DNA of 48,492 nt. It comes from a bacterium. GTDB lineage: Bacteria > Myxococcota_A > Bradymonadia > Bradymonadales > Bradymonadaceae. Shown one piece after another: positions 15,649 through 24,397 of the stretch. The number at the start of each line of letters is the position of its first letter. Positions within the stretch are counted from its first letter, which is position 1. Position numbers and translations under genes: made by a program. The stretch lies in NCBI GenBank assembly GCA_030427705.1, contig JAUIBR010000049.1:1-48492 (forward strand), in the 5' to 3' direction. Under the pieces are notes generated by a model. It did not search any database and was not told where the DNA came from. It saw only the letters and a list, made by a program, of their open reading frames with translations.

Positions 15649-17247
15649 ATGCGCTACTATTCCGTTGCCTCTATTGGAGCTACTCCATTGCAGAAACTGC
15701 TTACGCTCTTGTTGGTTTCGCTTGTTTTCGCGACCGCTGCTTGTGGTGACGACGACGAGGGAAAGAAGACCGTCGATCTATTCGAACCGACGAAGTTTGG
15801 AACGTATACATTCGAGGGCGAACCCAATATCGCGGCGGATGACGCGCTGGATTTCGGCGATGTTCCACTCGGGACCACGGCTTCTCGCCGCATCGAGATT
15901 CGCAATACGGGACGTGAGGACCTTAAGTTTGGCGACCTCACGATCTCCGAGGGTTTTGAGCTCGCCGGTGGACTTCCAGACGAATTGGAACCCGGCGAAA
16001 ACGCATATCTGACCGTCTTCTACTTCTCGGACGATGAGTACGGAAAGCGGGGCACTATCGAGATTGCGAGCAACGACCCCGATACCCCTATCCACATCAT
16101 CGAGCTCGCAGCCAATATCAAATTCCCATGCATTGAGGTCGATACGAGCGAGCTTGATTTCGGGCTGATCGAACCAGGCGAAACGCGCACGCGTTCCGTC
16201 GTTTTGACGAACTGCAGCGAAAACGCGCGTTCAGAGATTCAGCGCACAGATATTGAGGTTCCTCGAGAGTTTGTCATCGGTAACGTACCGCAAGGCGTCA
16301 TCCTTGAACCCGGCGAGCGACACATCGTCGCGGTCACGTTCCAGCCAGCGCGCCCCGGCGTGTATGAAGGCGAATTGGTCTTCCTCACAAACGAAGAAAT
16401 GCGGCCAGAACACAAAGTTCAGCTGATTGGCCGTGGTCGGTCACCCGACTGCCCGATCACGGTGATCGATGCGCTTGAGCCCACGCGCGGTGAGGTCGGA
16501 ACCGCACAACCTGTCGGCGAGTTCAACGGTCGACCACTAGATCGTATCTCGCTTGATGCCAGCCGAAGCTTCGACCCTGAAGGCGGAGAACTCGAGTTCT
16601 TCTGGACACTCGTTTCAAAGCCGACCGACAGTAACGCCATCCTTGAGATGGGCACGGAAGGGCCGCTCAACGAAATCTGGATGGACATTGCTGGCGACTA
16701 CGTTGTCGAACTGACCATCGCAAGTTCACTTGGTCTTGAGGGATGTGAGACGGCCCGTCTTACACTTCACGCGGTGTCGAACGAGGACATCCACTTGCAG
16801 CTGGTTTGGGACACGCCAAACGACCCACTGCAGGAGGACGCTTCGGGCTCGGATGTCGATGTCCACCTGTTGAGCCCTCGTCCAGGAGCACGGTGGAACT
16901 CCGCGCCATGGGATTGTTTCTGGATGAACATGGAGCCCGATTGGGGCCAACCTGGTGGCCAGGACAACCCAAGCTTGGACCGTGATGATGTGGATGGCTT
17001 GGGGCCTGAGAACATCAACCTCGACAATCCTGAGGCCAACACCACCTACAGCGTTGGTATCCACTACTTCTCGGACCACGGGTACGGAACTGCGTACACA
17101 ACCGTCCGAATCTACATCGGCGGTGTATTGTTCAAAGAGATTCTGCGTCGACCGTTGGGCGATCAGGACTTCTGGCACGTTGCGGACATCGAGTGGCCGA
17201 GCGGTCAGATCGTTGAAGTAGACCAGACGTATCCTACGTTCCCATAG
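15649..17247 (+). CDS. Choice-of-anchor-type lipoprotein with C-terminal beta domain
   Basis: 532 residues. I use the ATG at 15649, which gives a signal peptide ending ATAAC (Cys 32) and a CGDDDEG acidic start; the longer frame runs through the direct repeats. Two ASH/HYDIN-like beta domains follow (LDFGDVPLGTTASRRIEIRNTG and LDFGLIEPGETRTRSVVLTNC), then a PKD-like domain (ISLDASRSFDPEGGELEFFW) and a C-terminal domain with SDVDVHLL and NMEPDWGQPGG. The lipoprotein at 32946 has the same order of domains, so the two are paralogues. It is probably a surface or periplasmic binding protein. The last domain, rich in Asp and aromatic residues, may bind ligand or calcium. Confidence 0.85.
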   Translation: MRYYSVASIGATPLQKLLTLLLVSLVFATAACGDDDEGKKTVDLFEPTKFGTYTFEGEPNIAADDALDFGDVPLGTTASRRIEIRNTGREDLKFGDLTISEGFELAGGLPDELEPGENAYLTVFYFSDDEYGKRGTIEIASNDPDTPIHIIELAANIKFPCIEVDTSELDFGLIEPGETRTRSVVLTNCSENARSEIQRTDIEVPREFVIGNVPQGVILEPGERHIVAVTFQPARPGVYEGELVFLTNEEMRPEHKVQLIGRGRSPDCPITVIDALEPTRGEVGTAQPVGEFNGRPLDRISLDASRSFDPEGGELEFFWTLVSKPTDSNAILEMGTEGPLNEIWMDIAGDYVVELTIASSLGLEGCETARLTLHAVSNEDIHLQLVWDTPNDPLQEDASGSDVDVHLLSPRPGARWNSAPWDCFWMNMEPDWGQPGGQDNPSLDRDDVDGLGPENINLDNPEANTTYSVGIHYFSDHGYGTAYTTVRIYIGGVLFKEILRRPLGDQDFWHVADIEWPSGQIVEVDQTYPTFP

Positions 17248-17277
17248 TTTTTGGTTCTTGGTTTTTGGTTCTTGGTC
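17248..17277 (-). repeat. Heptanucleotide repeat, GAACCAA family
   Basis: On the minus strand this reads as AACCAAGAACC runs, a seven-base period with one A-rich variant unit. It starts directly after the stop codon of the lipoprotein gene at 17245-17247 and is inverted relative to the copy at 17731-17763, so the two bracket the RidA gene. Confidence 0.9.
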
Positions 17278-17312
17278 TAGTTGGGTGATGGCCTGATGAA
17301 GACGAGGACCGA

Positions 17313-17765
17313 ATGACCACCAAAGCAATCATTGTCGAAGGACGCGCAGGAGCGCTCGCCCATTATCCCCACGCCCGACGTGTCGGAGACTTCATCTATC
17401 TGTGCGGCACGTCGTCACGAAGGCCGGATAACACCCACGTTGGGGCGACTCAGAACGCCAACGGGACCTGGGAGTTGGACATTGCTGAGCAGACCCGTGC
17501 GGTAATTGAAAATATGCGGGTCTATCTGGAAGCTGCGGGCGCTGGCCTCGAGCACTTAATCGACGTCACGACCTTTCTGGTCAATATGGACGACTTCAAG
17601 GGCTACAACTCGGTCTACAACGAGTACTTCAACGCCGAAACGGGTCCGACGCGCACAACCGTAGCGGTTGCCCAGCTGCCCCACCCAAACCTACTCATCG
17701 AAATCAAGGGTGTGGCCTACCACCCAATCGAAACCAAGAACCAAAAACCGAAAACCAAGAACTAG
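17313..17765 (+). CDS. RidA/YjgF family protein, 2-aminomuconate deaminase-like
   Basis: 150 residues. The RidA fold is clear: YPHARRVGDFIYLCG near the start, QTRAVIENMRVYLEAAG, ATTFL-like VTTFLVNMDDF and the active-site Arg in GPTRTTVAVAQLP. The ARRVG and SRRPD features bring it closer to 2-aminomuconate deaminases of the RidA superfamily than to standard RidA (about 128 residues). RidA proteins hydrolyse reactive enamine/imine intermediates. The last 12 residues (IETKNQKPKTKN) are encoded by heptanucleotide repeat DNA. The stop shares a CTAG palindrome with the stop of the convergent polyprenyl synthase gene. Confidence 0.88.
   Translation: MTTKAIIVEGRAGALAHYPHARRVGDFIYLCGTSSRRPDNTHVGATQNANGTWELDIAEQTRAVIENMRVYLEAAGAGLEHLIDVTTFLVNMDDFKGYNSVYNEYFNAETGPTRTTVAVAQLPHPNLLIEIKGVAYHPIETKNQKPKTKN
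17731..17763 (+). repeat. Heptanucleotide repeat forming the 3' end of the RidA gene
   Basis: AACCAAGAACCAAAAACCG-type units with a period near seven. They lie in the reading frame of the RidA gene and supply its Lys/Asn/Pro tail and stop codon. They are in inverted orientation to the array at 17248-17277. Confidence 0.9.
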
Positions 17766-18814
17766 AACACCGATTGGATTGGTTTCAGGAACAAGTCGAC
17801 CATCGCAGACGTGAGGGCAAGTAGTGGCGGATGGGCCATTAGCTGGTCGTCGTTGACCACTGCAGCCCGGCGTCGATCGATTTCATCCAGTGCAAACTGA
17901 AGTGAACCGGTGTCTTCGATCAACGCGATGGCGCGCGTGATCTCGGCGTCCGTCACCTCTGGGCGTGGCTTGGACAAGATGCTTCGGAACCAGGTCGCGT
18001 CTTCTTCGGATGCATTGTTCAGGCAGTGAACGACCATCGCGGTGATCTTGCCTTCCGCGATATCGCTGCCGCGTCGCTCGCGACCTTTGTCCCCAAACAA
18101 ATCCAACACGTCGTCTTGGATTTGGAAGATGACGCCCAGGTGCTGCGCGGCCCGCGTGAGTGCGTTTACCAGCGCATCGTCTGCGCCAGAAAGCTCGGCG
18201 GCTCCCGCCATGGGGAGGGCAAACAGGCCGCTCGTCTTGCCTTCCACCATGCGGAAGTAATCCTCCACCGTTGGCGCCGACATGGACTGCAGCCCAAACT
18301 CCCGTTCCTGCCCATCGATAACGCGCAGCGTTTCGTTTAAAACTCGCTGCGACGCGCGCATGCGCTGTTCAGCATCGACATCCAGCCGATTCACCAGAAG
18401 CAACGTGTAGTAGAGCATCGCGTCACCCAGGTTAATGGCCTGAGGCGCGCCGTACTTGACCCACACGGCATCCTGTCCACGACGAAGCTTGTCACCGTCC
18501 TGAAGGTCGTCGTGGACCAACGTCGCGTTGTGGAGGATCTCACACGCAGCACCAAACGGAATCATCGCCTTTGGGTCTGCGCCCATGGCATCAGCAACCG
18601 CTAGGGGAATCAGGGCACGCAGGCGTTTGCCACCTGTCGAGAGGTGGTAGTCCGTCATTTCCGAGAGCGTCGAACCCGGTGTGGATTCGCTGACGACCGC
18701 GGAGATTTCAGCCAATATCTCGTCGAGGTACAACGAGCGCAGCTGGTTGATTCTGTCTAGGAATGTCTGGCTCATGGCCACAATCGGTTCGTTAAGTACA
18801 GCTTGTGCGGTCAT
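17762..18814 (-). CDS. Trans-polyprenyl diphosphate synthase (FPP/GGPP type)
   Basis: 350 residues from the ATG at 18814 (337 if the later ATG at 18775 is used). Both Asp-rich motifs are intact: VHDDLQD (first) and QIQDDVLDLFGD (second), with the GGKRLR diphosphate-binding motif near the N-terminus. It joins IPP to allylic diphosphates in the cytoplasm; the length class (GGPP or longer) cannot be read safely. It may supply precursor for the carotenoid genes at 27.8-31.5 kb, or for quinones. The gene is convergent with RidA, and the two stops share the four bases CTAG. Upstream it faces a divergent promoter for the gene at 18971. Confidence 0.88.
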   Translation of the reverse strand: MTAQAVLNEPIVAMSQTFLDRINQLRSLYLDEILAEISAVVSESTPGSTLSEMTDYHLSTGGKRLRALIPLAVADAMGADPKAMIPFGAACEILHNATLVHDDLQDGDKLRRGQDAVWVKYGAPQAINLGDAMLYYTLLLVNRLDVDAEQRMRASQRVLNETLRVIDGQEREFGLQSMSAPTVEDYFRMVEGKTSGLFALPMAGAAELSGADDALVNALTRAAQHLGVIFQIQDDVLDLFGDKGRERRGSDIAEGKITAMVVHCLNNASEEDATWFRSILSKPRPEVTDAEITRAIALIEDTGSLQFALDEIDRRRAAVVNDDQLMAHPPLLALTSAMVDLFLKPIQSVF

Positions 18815-18910
18815 CGTATATCTCGAATGTATTGGTTTCGAAACCTTGAGATGCATCGCAAAACCAGAGGGGTGCATGCTGTGTGAGCTTTCTTGCGCCC
18901 CAAACAACCC

Positions 18911-18919
18911 TGTGATAAT
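18911..18919 (+). promoter_or_regulatory. Extended -10 element
   Basis: TGTGATAAT is a TGn extended -10; a TTGCGC at 18893-18898 is a possible -35 with a short 15-base spacer. It lies about 50 bases before the start codon at 18971 and inside the longest open frame, which supports the later start. Confidence 0.4.
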
Positions 18920-18970
18920 CCCAGAGCGGTAGAAATTCTGTACGATACGTTACCCTTCGAGGGATGGAAG

Positions 18971-19990
18971 ATGGCCGAACCACGGTCCTTTTGGCAGGCA
19001 CTACTAGCCAGCCTTCTCATCGCGCTGCTGGCGCTTCCCAATACTGTTTACGCCCAAGACTTTGAGTTTGGTGACGACGACGTCGAAGAGACCGAACCCG
19101 AAGAGACAGGTGATGAAGGCGGTGATAGCGAGGAAGGTCTGGAGTTTGACTCCGAAGACCTCTCGCAAGAGACGGCCACTCAGGAAGAGACGCCGCAGGT
19201 TGCGGTCGTTGCGATTCCAACGGGTGACCCCGGTCAGACGGCTGACCTTCAGAACGCCATGTCGAATTTCGCAAAGGGTGTTCCGAAGATCATCGTGTTG
19301 GGTCCTGAGACGGTACTTCCCGCGATTGAAATGCGGGGAACACAGGAGTGTGTGGTTGAACCCATCTGCCTCGCGAATGCGGGTGAAGAGGGCAAGGTCG
19401 ACCGCATCATTATTGGCCGCGTGCAGAAATCAGACACCGGTGAGACCTCACTCGTTGTCGACTACTTCGACGTAAAGGAGCGCTTGTTCCTGCGTTCGAG
19501 CACGCAGCGCGACGTCGGCAGCGTTACCGACGCCGTTGAGCCTGCGATGAAAGATGTCCTTGAGATTCGCGAGAAGGGAACCGGTCCAGATACCGTAGGC
19601 GCTGAAGATAGTGGCATCGTGCAAGACGTCGTCGCATGGGGCGCCGGCGGACTTGCCATCGTGGCACTCGGATTGGGCATCTACTTTGGAACGCAAGCAA
19701 CCAGCAAAGAAGAAGAGCTGGGTGACTTCAAACAGTCAGACGGAACCTACTCAATCTCTCAGACGGAAGCGGAAGCGATCCTTTCGGACGCGAGCGACAC
19801 CGCAACAACGTCGAATATTTTCTACGGTCTTGCCGCAGCGTTGGCTGTGACAAGCGCGGTGTTCTTTATTATCCGCGGTGGATCCGACGTTGCTGAAGAC
19901 CAAGAGCGAACGGACTTGATTCAAGATTTACAAATCGCTCCCATTATCACTGAAGATACCGCCGGTGTTGGCGCAGGCTTCCGATTTTAA
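18971..19990 (+). CDS. Exported membrane protein with acidic N-terminal region
   Basis: 339 residues. The ATG at 18971 gives a signal peptide cleaved after TVYA (residue 28). Residues 30-75 are very acidic (runs of DDD, EE and EETE). The central part (about 80-205) looks folded, with VAVVAIPTGDPGQTADLQNAM, KIIVLGPETVLP and IIIGRVQKSDTGETSLVVDYFDV. That pattern resembles periplasmic proteins that sum activity over several substrates, as found in TPR/PEGA-rich deltaproteobacterial proteins. Two transmembrane helices follow (about 222-240 and 280-300). It has no motif that fixes a function and stands just before two MopE-like lipoprotein genes. Confidence 0.75.
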   Translation: MAEPRSFWQALLASLLIALLALPNTVYAQDFEFGDDDVEETEPEETGDEGGDSEEGLEFDSEDLSQETATQEETPQVAVVAIPTGDPGQTADLQNAMSNFAKGVPKIIVLGPETVLPAIEMRGTQECVVEPICLANAGEEGKVDRIIIGRVQKSDTGETSLVVDYFDVKERLFLRSSTQRDVGSVTDAVEPAMKDVLEIREKGTGPDTVGAEDSGIVQDVVAWGAGGLAIVALGLGIYFGTQATSKEEELGDFKQSDGTYSISQTEAEAILSDASDTATTSNIFYGLAAALAVTSAVFFIIRGGSDVAEDQERTDLIQDLQIAPIITEDTAGVGAGFRF

Positions 19991-20007
19991 TCGACTGGAT
20001 GCAGATC

Positions 20008-20637
20008 ATGAACAAGCTCACTGCCGCCGCTCTCGGCGTTGTATTTATGGCATTTTCGCTCGGATTCTGGGCCGGTTGTACGGTTGACACTGCCGTCTTG
20101 GAACAGGACGACACCTACCCTTGCATCGACGATAACGAGTGTATCTCGGGCTACACCTGCGTTGGTGGATTCTGCAAACGCAATATCGGTGGGACCCCTA
20201 CAACCTGCGTCGATAACGACGACGACGGATACGGCTCTAACGAAGACGAGCTCGAGCGTGGCGACTGCCCACAATGCTCACAGTTTGGTCGCTGCGGAAA
20301 GGACTGCAACGATACGGACCCGGATATCAATCCTGGTGCGGCTGAGCCTTGCAACGGCATCGACGACAACTGCAACGACGAAGTCGATGACGACACCCCT
20401 TGCGAATCAACCGGTGATTGCACCGCGATTCAGGCACCAGCTAATGGTCTGGTCCAATGTGTGAACCCTGCTGGCGCGAACTGCTCCGGCGAAACGGATT
20501 GCACCTGCCAGGTGAAGATGCAGAACCAGATTTGCAACCCGGCCGGCTTCGCGGGCTGTCCATGCAACACGGACGTTCAACAGTGCGTCAACGGCAGCTA
20601 CCCCGCGCTGCCGACCTTCGCCGAGTGTACGCAATAG
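20008..20637 (+). CDS. Cys-rich lipoprotein with MopE-like metal-binding motif
   Basis: 209 residues from the ATG at 20008, chosen because GGA lies eight bases upstream; an ATG at 19999 adds three residues. The signal peptide ends FWAGC (Cys 24). A Cys module (CIDDNECISGYTCVGGFC) is followed by CVDNDDDGYGSNEDELERGDC and CNDTDPDINPGAAEPC plus NGIDDNCN, the Asp-rich 'putative metal-binding' repeat of MopE-type proteins, likely calcium-binding. The C-terminal third has more Cys pairs. The gene opposite (20645-21217) is a close paralogue, so the two are tail to tail. Its role is probably a calcium-stabilised surface protein. Confidence 0.85.
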   Translation: MNKLTAAALGVVFMAFSLGFWAGCTVDTAVLEQDDTYPCIDDNECISGYTCVGGFCKRNIGGTPTTCVDNDDDGYGSNEDELERGDCPQCSQFGRCGKDCNDTDPDINPGAAEPCNGIDDNCNDEVDDDTPCESTGDCTAIQAPANGLVQCVNPAGANCSGETDCTCQVKMQNQICNPAGFAGCPCNTDVQQCVNGSYPALPTFAECTQ

Positions 20638-20644
20638 GCGTTGC

Positions 20645-21217
20645 TTAGCACGGTCCGGGGAATGGAGCGTTTGTGTACGCTCCGCCAACACATTGTTGGA
20701 CCTCAGCCGACCCGCCTGGGCAGAACTGATTCGACATCTTGACCGCACATGTGCATGCATCCTCAGTCGTGCACAGGTCACCATCTGAATTCACACACAG
20801 GGGTCCCAAACTGTTTTCAGGCGTGTCCATGCCCGCGCAGTCGGAAGCTGTTTGGCATGGGCTGGAGTTGTCCGGCGTTCCATCGCAATCTTCGTCTACG
20901 CCATTGCACGATTCGACCGCGCCGGGATTAACACTGTCATCGCTGTCGTTGCAGTCTCTTCCGCATCGGGAAAACTGCGAGCACTGTGGGCAGTCGCCGC
21001 GTTCTAGTTGGTCTTCGTTCGAGCCGTACCCATCGCCATCGTCATCGATACAGGTTTGATTGGGTTTTGGGCCGCAGAATCCATCTGAGAGACAAATATT
21101 TGGAAAGCTGCAGTCGGAGTCATCCGAGCAAGCGTATTGGCCATCTGGCAAGGGCCCGACGGTGCACGCTGCAAGAACGAACACCAGAAGGGCAGAAAGG
21201 GCGACAGCAAGTCTCAT
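20645..21217 (-). CDS. Paralogous Cys-rich MopE-like lipoprotein
   Basis: 190 residues, with GGAGG seven bases before the ATG at 21217. The signal peptide ends VLAAC (Cys 18). It follows its neighbour at 20008 module by module: CSDDSDCSFPNICLSDGFC, CIDDDGDGYGSNEDQLERGDC, CNDSDDSVNPGAVESC, VDEDCDG and a Cys-rich tail (TCAVKMSNQFC against TCQVKMQNQIC). The paralogue signature SNEDxLERGDCPQCSQF is shared almost exactly. The stops are seven bases apart, so this is an inverted duplication with drift in the flanks. Function as for the paralogue. Confidence 0.85.
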   Translation of the reverse strand: MRLAVALSALLVFVLAACTVGPLPDGQYACSDDSDCSFPNICLSDGFCGPKPNQTCIDDDGDGYGSNEDQLERGDCPQCSQFSRCGRDCNDSDDSVNPGAVESCNGVDEDCDGTPDNSSPCQTASDCAGMDTPENSLGPLCVNSDGDLCTTEDACTCAVKMSNQFCPGGSAEVQQCVGGAYTNAPFPGPC

Positions 21218-21328
21218 GGGGCCTCCAAAGCGATTGTGGGTTTCCAGAACAGTAACAAATGGCACCTGCGCCATCCAGCGATGGGGTCCGCAAGACTGGA
21301 ATTAATTCCCGTCGTTACAATGTTGTGT

Positions 21329-21357
21329 TTGATGCGCATCTTCAACGCTCCTAGAAT
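21329..21357 (+). promoter_or_regulatory. Predicted promoter of the S41 peptidase gene
   Basis: TTGATG (21329-21334) and TAGAAT (21352-21357) are 17 bases apart. The start codon used (21383) would lie about 20 bases after the transcription start, which argues against the much longer frame opened at 21137. Confidence 0.55.
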
Positions 21358-21382
21358 TGAAGAGAAATCCAACCAAGGCCAC

Positions 21383-24300
21383 ATGCCCATGCAGAAGTTA
21401 AAGGACCACGGACGCTTCGTGGTTGCCGCAATAACGCTGGTGATTGCCTTCGTGCTCAGCGTTCAATTCAGCGATCGTGGCGTCGAATTCGACCTTCGAA
21501 ACTCGACACTTTCAGCGTCCGTCGCCGCAGATAGCGACGAATACGATCTCTCGTCCCTGAAGATCCTCAATCGGGTTCTGCTCCAGATCAAAGACAACTA
21601 CGTCGAGCCGGAGCGCATCGATCCAGCCAAAATGCTGGTGTATTCGCTCGACGAGATTCAGAACTCCATCCCGGAAGTGGTCGTCGAGTTCGACAAAGAC
21701 AAAGAGAAAGACCCAACTGTCGTGAAGGTCTCCGTCGACGGCAAAACCAAGCGGTTTCCGATCGGCAAGATTGAGAGCCTCTGGGAGATGAGCTTCCGGC
21801 TAAAAGAGATCTTCGCGTTTGTTCAGTCAAACCTGGAACCAGACGAGACGCTCGATTTCCGCGATGTTGAGTACGCTGCCATCAACGGCATGCTCCACAC
21901 CTTGGACCCACACTCCACGCTACTTCCTCCCAAACACTACGAAGAGATGCAGACCCAGACCGGCGGTAAGTTCGGTGGTCTTGGTATCGTGATTTCGATC
22001 AAAGACGGCAACCTGACCGTCATCAGCCCGATCGACGGCACACCCGCTGCACGTAAAGGTATCAAGTCGCGCGACCAGATCGTTCGTATCGGCGAAGAAT
22101 CGACGATCAATATGGCGCTCAACGAAGCCGTTAACATGCTTCGTGGAGAGCCCGGGACATCGATTGACCTTCATATCTTGCGCAAGGGTTGGGATGCCCC
22201 GCGAAAGTTCACGGTCACCCGCGCCATCATCAAGATCGACTCGGTCGACAGCCAACCGCTCTCAAATCGCGTGGGATACCTGCGCATCAAGAACTTCCAA
22301 GCCAATACGTATTCGGACATGAAGACGCACCTGGCGGAGCTGAAGAAGAAGATGGGAGGCATGAACGGGCTTGTCCTGGACCTTCGTGACAACCCCGGCG
22401 GTCTGCTCGATCAGGCCATCAAGGTCAGCGACGTCTTCCTCGAGAAAGGCACGATCGTCAGCACGGTTGGCGTCGGAAATCGACTCCGCGAAAAGCGTGA
22501 TGCGAAGGCGTCCGGTGACGAGCCGAAGTACCCAATCGTCGTGTTGGTCAACGCAGGTAGTGCATCCGCCTCCGAGATTGTTGCAGGGGCACTCCAGAAT
22601 CACGACCGAGCCGTTGTCTTGGGCGACACCACGTTTGGCAAGGGCACTGTGCAGGTGCTCTACGAATTCCCAGACAGTTCAGCTCTCAAGCTCACGGTTG
22701 CTCAGTACCTGACACCGGGCGATATCTCGATTCAGTCCAAGGGCATCACGCCTGATATTCACGTGTATCCGGTCATCATCGCGAAGGACGAGGTCGACCT
22801 CTACGCATCCGAGCATATTGTTCGCGAGCGCGATCTGGATTCGCATCTGACAAACGAAGCGATTCGCAGCGGTGAGCGTCACTTCTACAATTTGCGCTAC
22901 CTCGACGAAGAGTTGAGCCGCAAACTCAGCAACCCAGACGACGATGATGACGAGTTTGAGGACCCCGAGAAGTTCAAAGAAGATTTTGAGATTCGTCTGG
23001 CACAAAAGCTGGTCGTCGATGCACGCGATACCTATGAGCGCAAGCCGATGCTGGCCCAGATCAAGTCCGAGCTTGAGCGCGCCGACAAGAAGGAAGTCGC
23101 GGTCATCAAGAAAGAACTCAGCAAGTTGAACATCGATTGGTCGCCGGGAGAATCGGACAAAAACACCAAACTCTCCGTCAAGCTCACGTCATCGAAAGAC
23201 GGTGCACTCGTAGCCAATGACAAGGTCCGTATTACCGCCGCAGTCACCAACCAAGGATCGAAGCCGGTTCATCAGCTGAAAGCCATCACGTCCAGTGACC
23301 ATGGGCTCTTCGACGAACGCGAGTTCATCTTCGGAAAGCTCAACCCGGGCGAGACCAAAGAGTACTCGGTTGAGATTCAGGTCCCCAAAGACATCTCCAG
23401 CCGCCACGACCTGGTGAAGTTCAACTTCAGCAACGAGAAGACGAAGTTCGCCAACGCGCAGGCCAAGATGGAAGTGAAGCTGCAAGGTAACGATCAACCG
23501 CAGTTCGCCTTTAGCTACGACCTCCAGGATAAGTCCGGTGATGGCCAGTTAATCGAAGGTGAGTCAGCGAAGATTCGAGTCTTCGTGCGAAACGTCGGCA
23601 AAGCCGATAGTGACGAGACGATCGTTTACCTCAAAAATATGGCGTTTGGCGCAGTATACCTGAAGAAGGGGCGCGCGAAGATTCCGTCCATCAAGAAGGG
23701 CGAGCAGACGATGGTCGAGTTCGAATTCGACATCAAGAGCCCGCCGCAGGAAGGCAAGGAAGGTATCGACCTCGAGATCGATGTCTACGACACCACGTAT
23801 CGTCAGCTGACCCAGAAGAAGTTCACACTTCCGTTCGCCAAGACTGACGGAAAGCTGGCCATCAGCAAGGGAACCGCGACGCCAAAGGACGAAACGAAAC
23901 TCTTCGCGGGTTCGACGGGAGAAAGCGATATCGCTGCAATTGCGAGCTCCGGTGCGAAGCTCCCTGTATTGGGCAGTGTGGGTCCATGGTTGAAGGTCGA
24001 CCTTGATGGACGCCACGCTTGGGTCGAGAAGAAGGACGTCTCGCTCTCGCAGAATACGACGGCGCTGAAAGGCATCACGCGTGATGTCATGTTCCAACCG
24101 CCAGCCGTCGAAATCGAGCCGTCGGTCCGCATCACCAGCTCTAGCAAGGTGAACCTCAAAGGCGCCGCTAAGGATGAGGGTGGTCTGAAGGACTACTATA
24201 TCTTCGTCTACAATCGCGAAGATTCGCGCGTGAACACGCGGAAATTCCGTTATGTGCGCGGCGAAGGCGGAGACCGACTGAACATTGATACCAAGGTTCC

Positions 24301-24391
24301 GCTCTTCAAAGGCATGAACCGAATCGCCATCGTCGCCCGCGATAAGGACGGCATGACGACCACCGAAAGCACCTACGTCTATCGCAAGTAG
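21383..24391 (+). CDS. S41 carboxy-terminal processing peptidase with long C-terminal extension
   Basis: 1002 residues from the ATG at 21383. A membrane anchor (FVVAAITLVIAFVLSV, about 11-28) exports the protein. A PDZ domain (about 190-275, GKFGGLGIVISIKDGNLTVI) precedes the S41 core with the catalytic pair S395 in GSASASE and K420 in TFGKGTVQ, exactly 25 apart as in Tsp/Prc. Common CtpA enzymes are 400-550 residues. Here another 500 residues follow: a charged region (about 500-590), two CARDB-like beta domains (TAAVTNQGSKPV and FVRNVGKADSDETIV), an SH3-like module (PVLGSVGPWLKVDLDGRHAWV) and a final beta domain (SKVNLKGAAKDEGGLKDYYIF). These probably bind substrate or cell wall. The MutS-like gene follows six bases later. 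Confidence 0.9.
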   Translation: MPMQKLKDHGRFVVAAITLVIAFVLSVQFSDRGVEFDLRNSTLSASVAADSDEYDLSSLKILNRVLLQIKDNYVEPERIDPAKMLVYSLDEIQNSIPEVVVEFDKDKEKDPTVVKVSVDGKTKRFPIGKIESLWEMSFRLKEIFAFVQSNLEPDETLDFRDVEYAAINGMLHTLDPHSTLLPPKHYEEMQTQTGGKFGGLGIVISIKDGNLTVISPIDGTPAARKGIKSRDQIVRIGEESTINMALNEAVNMLRGEPGTSIDLHILRKGWDAPRKFTVTRAIIKIDSVDSQPLSNRVGYLRIKNFQANTYSDMKTHLAELKKKMGGMNGLVLDLRDNPGGLLDQAIKVSDVFLEKGTIVSTVGVGNRLREKRDAKASGDEPKYPIVVLVNAGSASASEIVAGALQNHDRAVVLGDTTFGKGTVQVLYEFPDSSALKLTVAQYLTPGDISIQSKGITPDIHVYPVIIAKDEVDLYASEHIVRERDLDSHLTNEAIRSGERHFYNLRYLDEELSRKLSNPDDDDDEFEDPEKFKEDFEIRLAQKLVVDARDTYERKPMLAQIKSELERADKKEVAVIKKELSKLNIDWSPGESDKNTKLSVKLTSSKDGALVANDKVRITAAVTNQGSKPVHQLKAITSSDHGLFDEREFIFGKLNPGETKEYSVEIQVPKDISSRHDLVKFNFSNEKTKFANAQAKMEVKLQGNDQPQFAFSYDLQDKSGDGQLIEGESAKIRVFVRNVGKADSDETIVYLKNMAFGAVYLKKGRAKIPSIKKGEQTMVEFEFDIKSPPQEGKEGIDLEIDVYDTTYRQLTQKKFTLPFAKTDGKLAISKGTATPKDETKLFAGSTGESDIAAIASSGAKLPVLGSVGPWLKVDLDGRHAWVEKKDVSLSQNTTALKGITRDVMFQPPAVEIEPSVRITSSSKVNLKGAAKDEGGLKDYYIFVYNREDSRVNTRKFRYVRGEGGDRLNIDTKVPLFKGMNRIAIVARDKDGMTTTESTYVYRK

Positions 24392-24397
24392 CCGCGC

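Noticed and set aside
21137-21382. N-terminal extension of the S41 peptidase
   Set aside because: It overlaps the divergent lipoprotein start and the predicted promoter at 21329-21357, and moves the membrane anchor away from the N-terminus.
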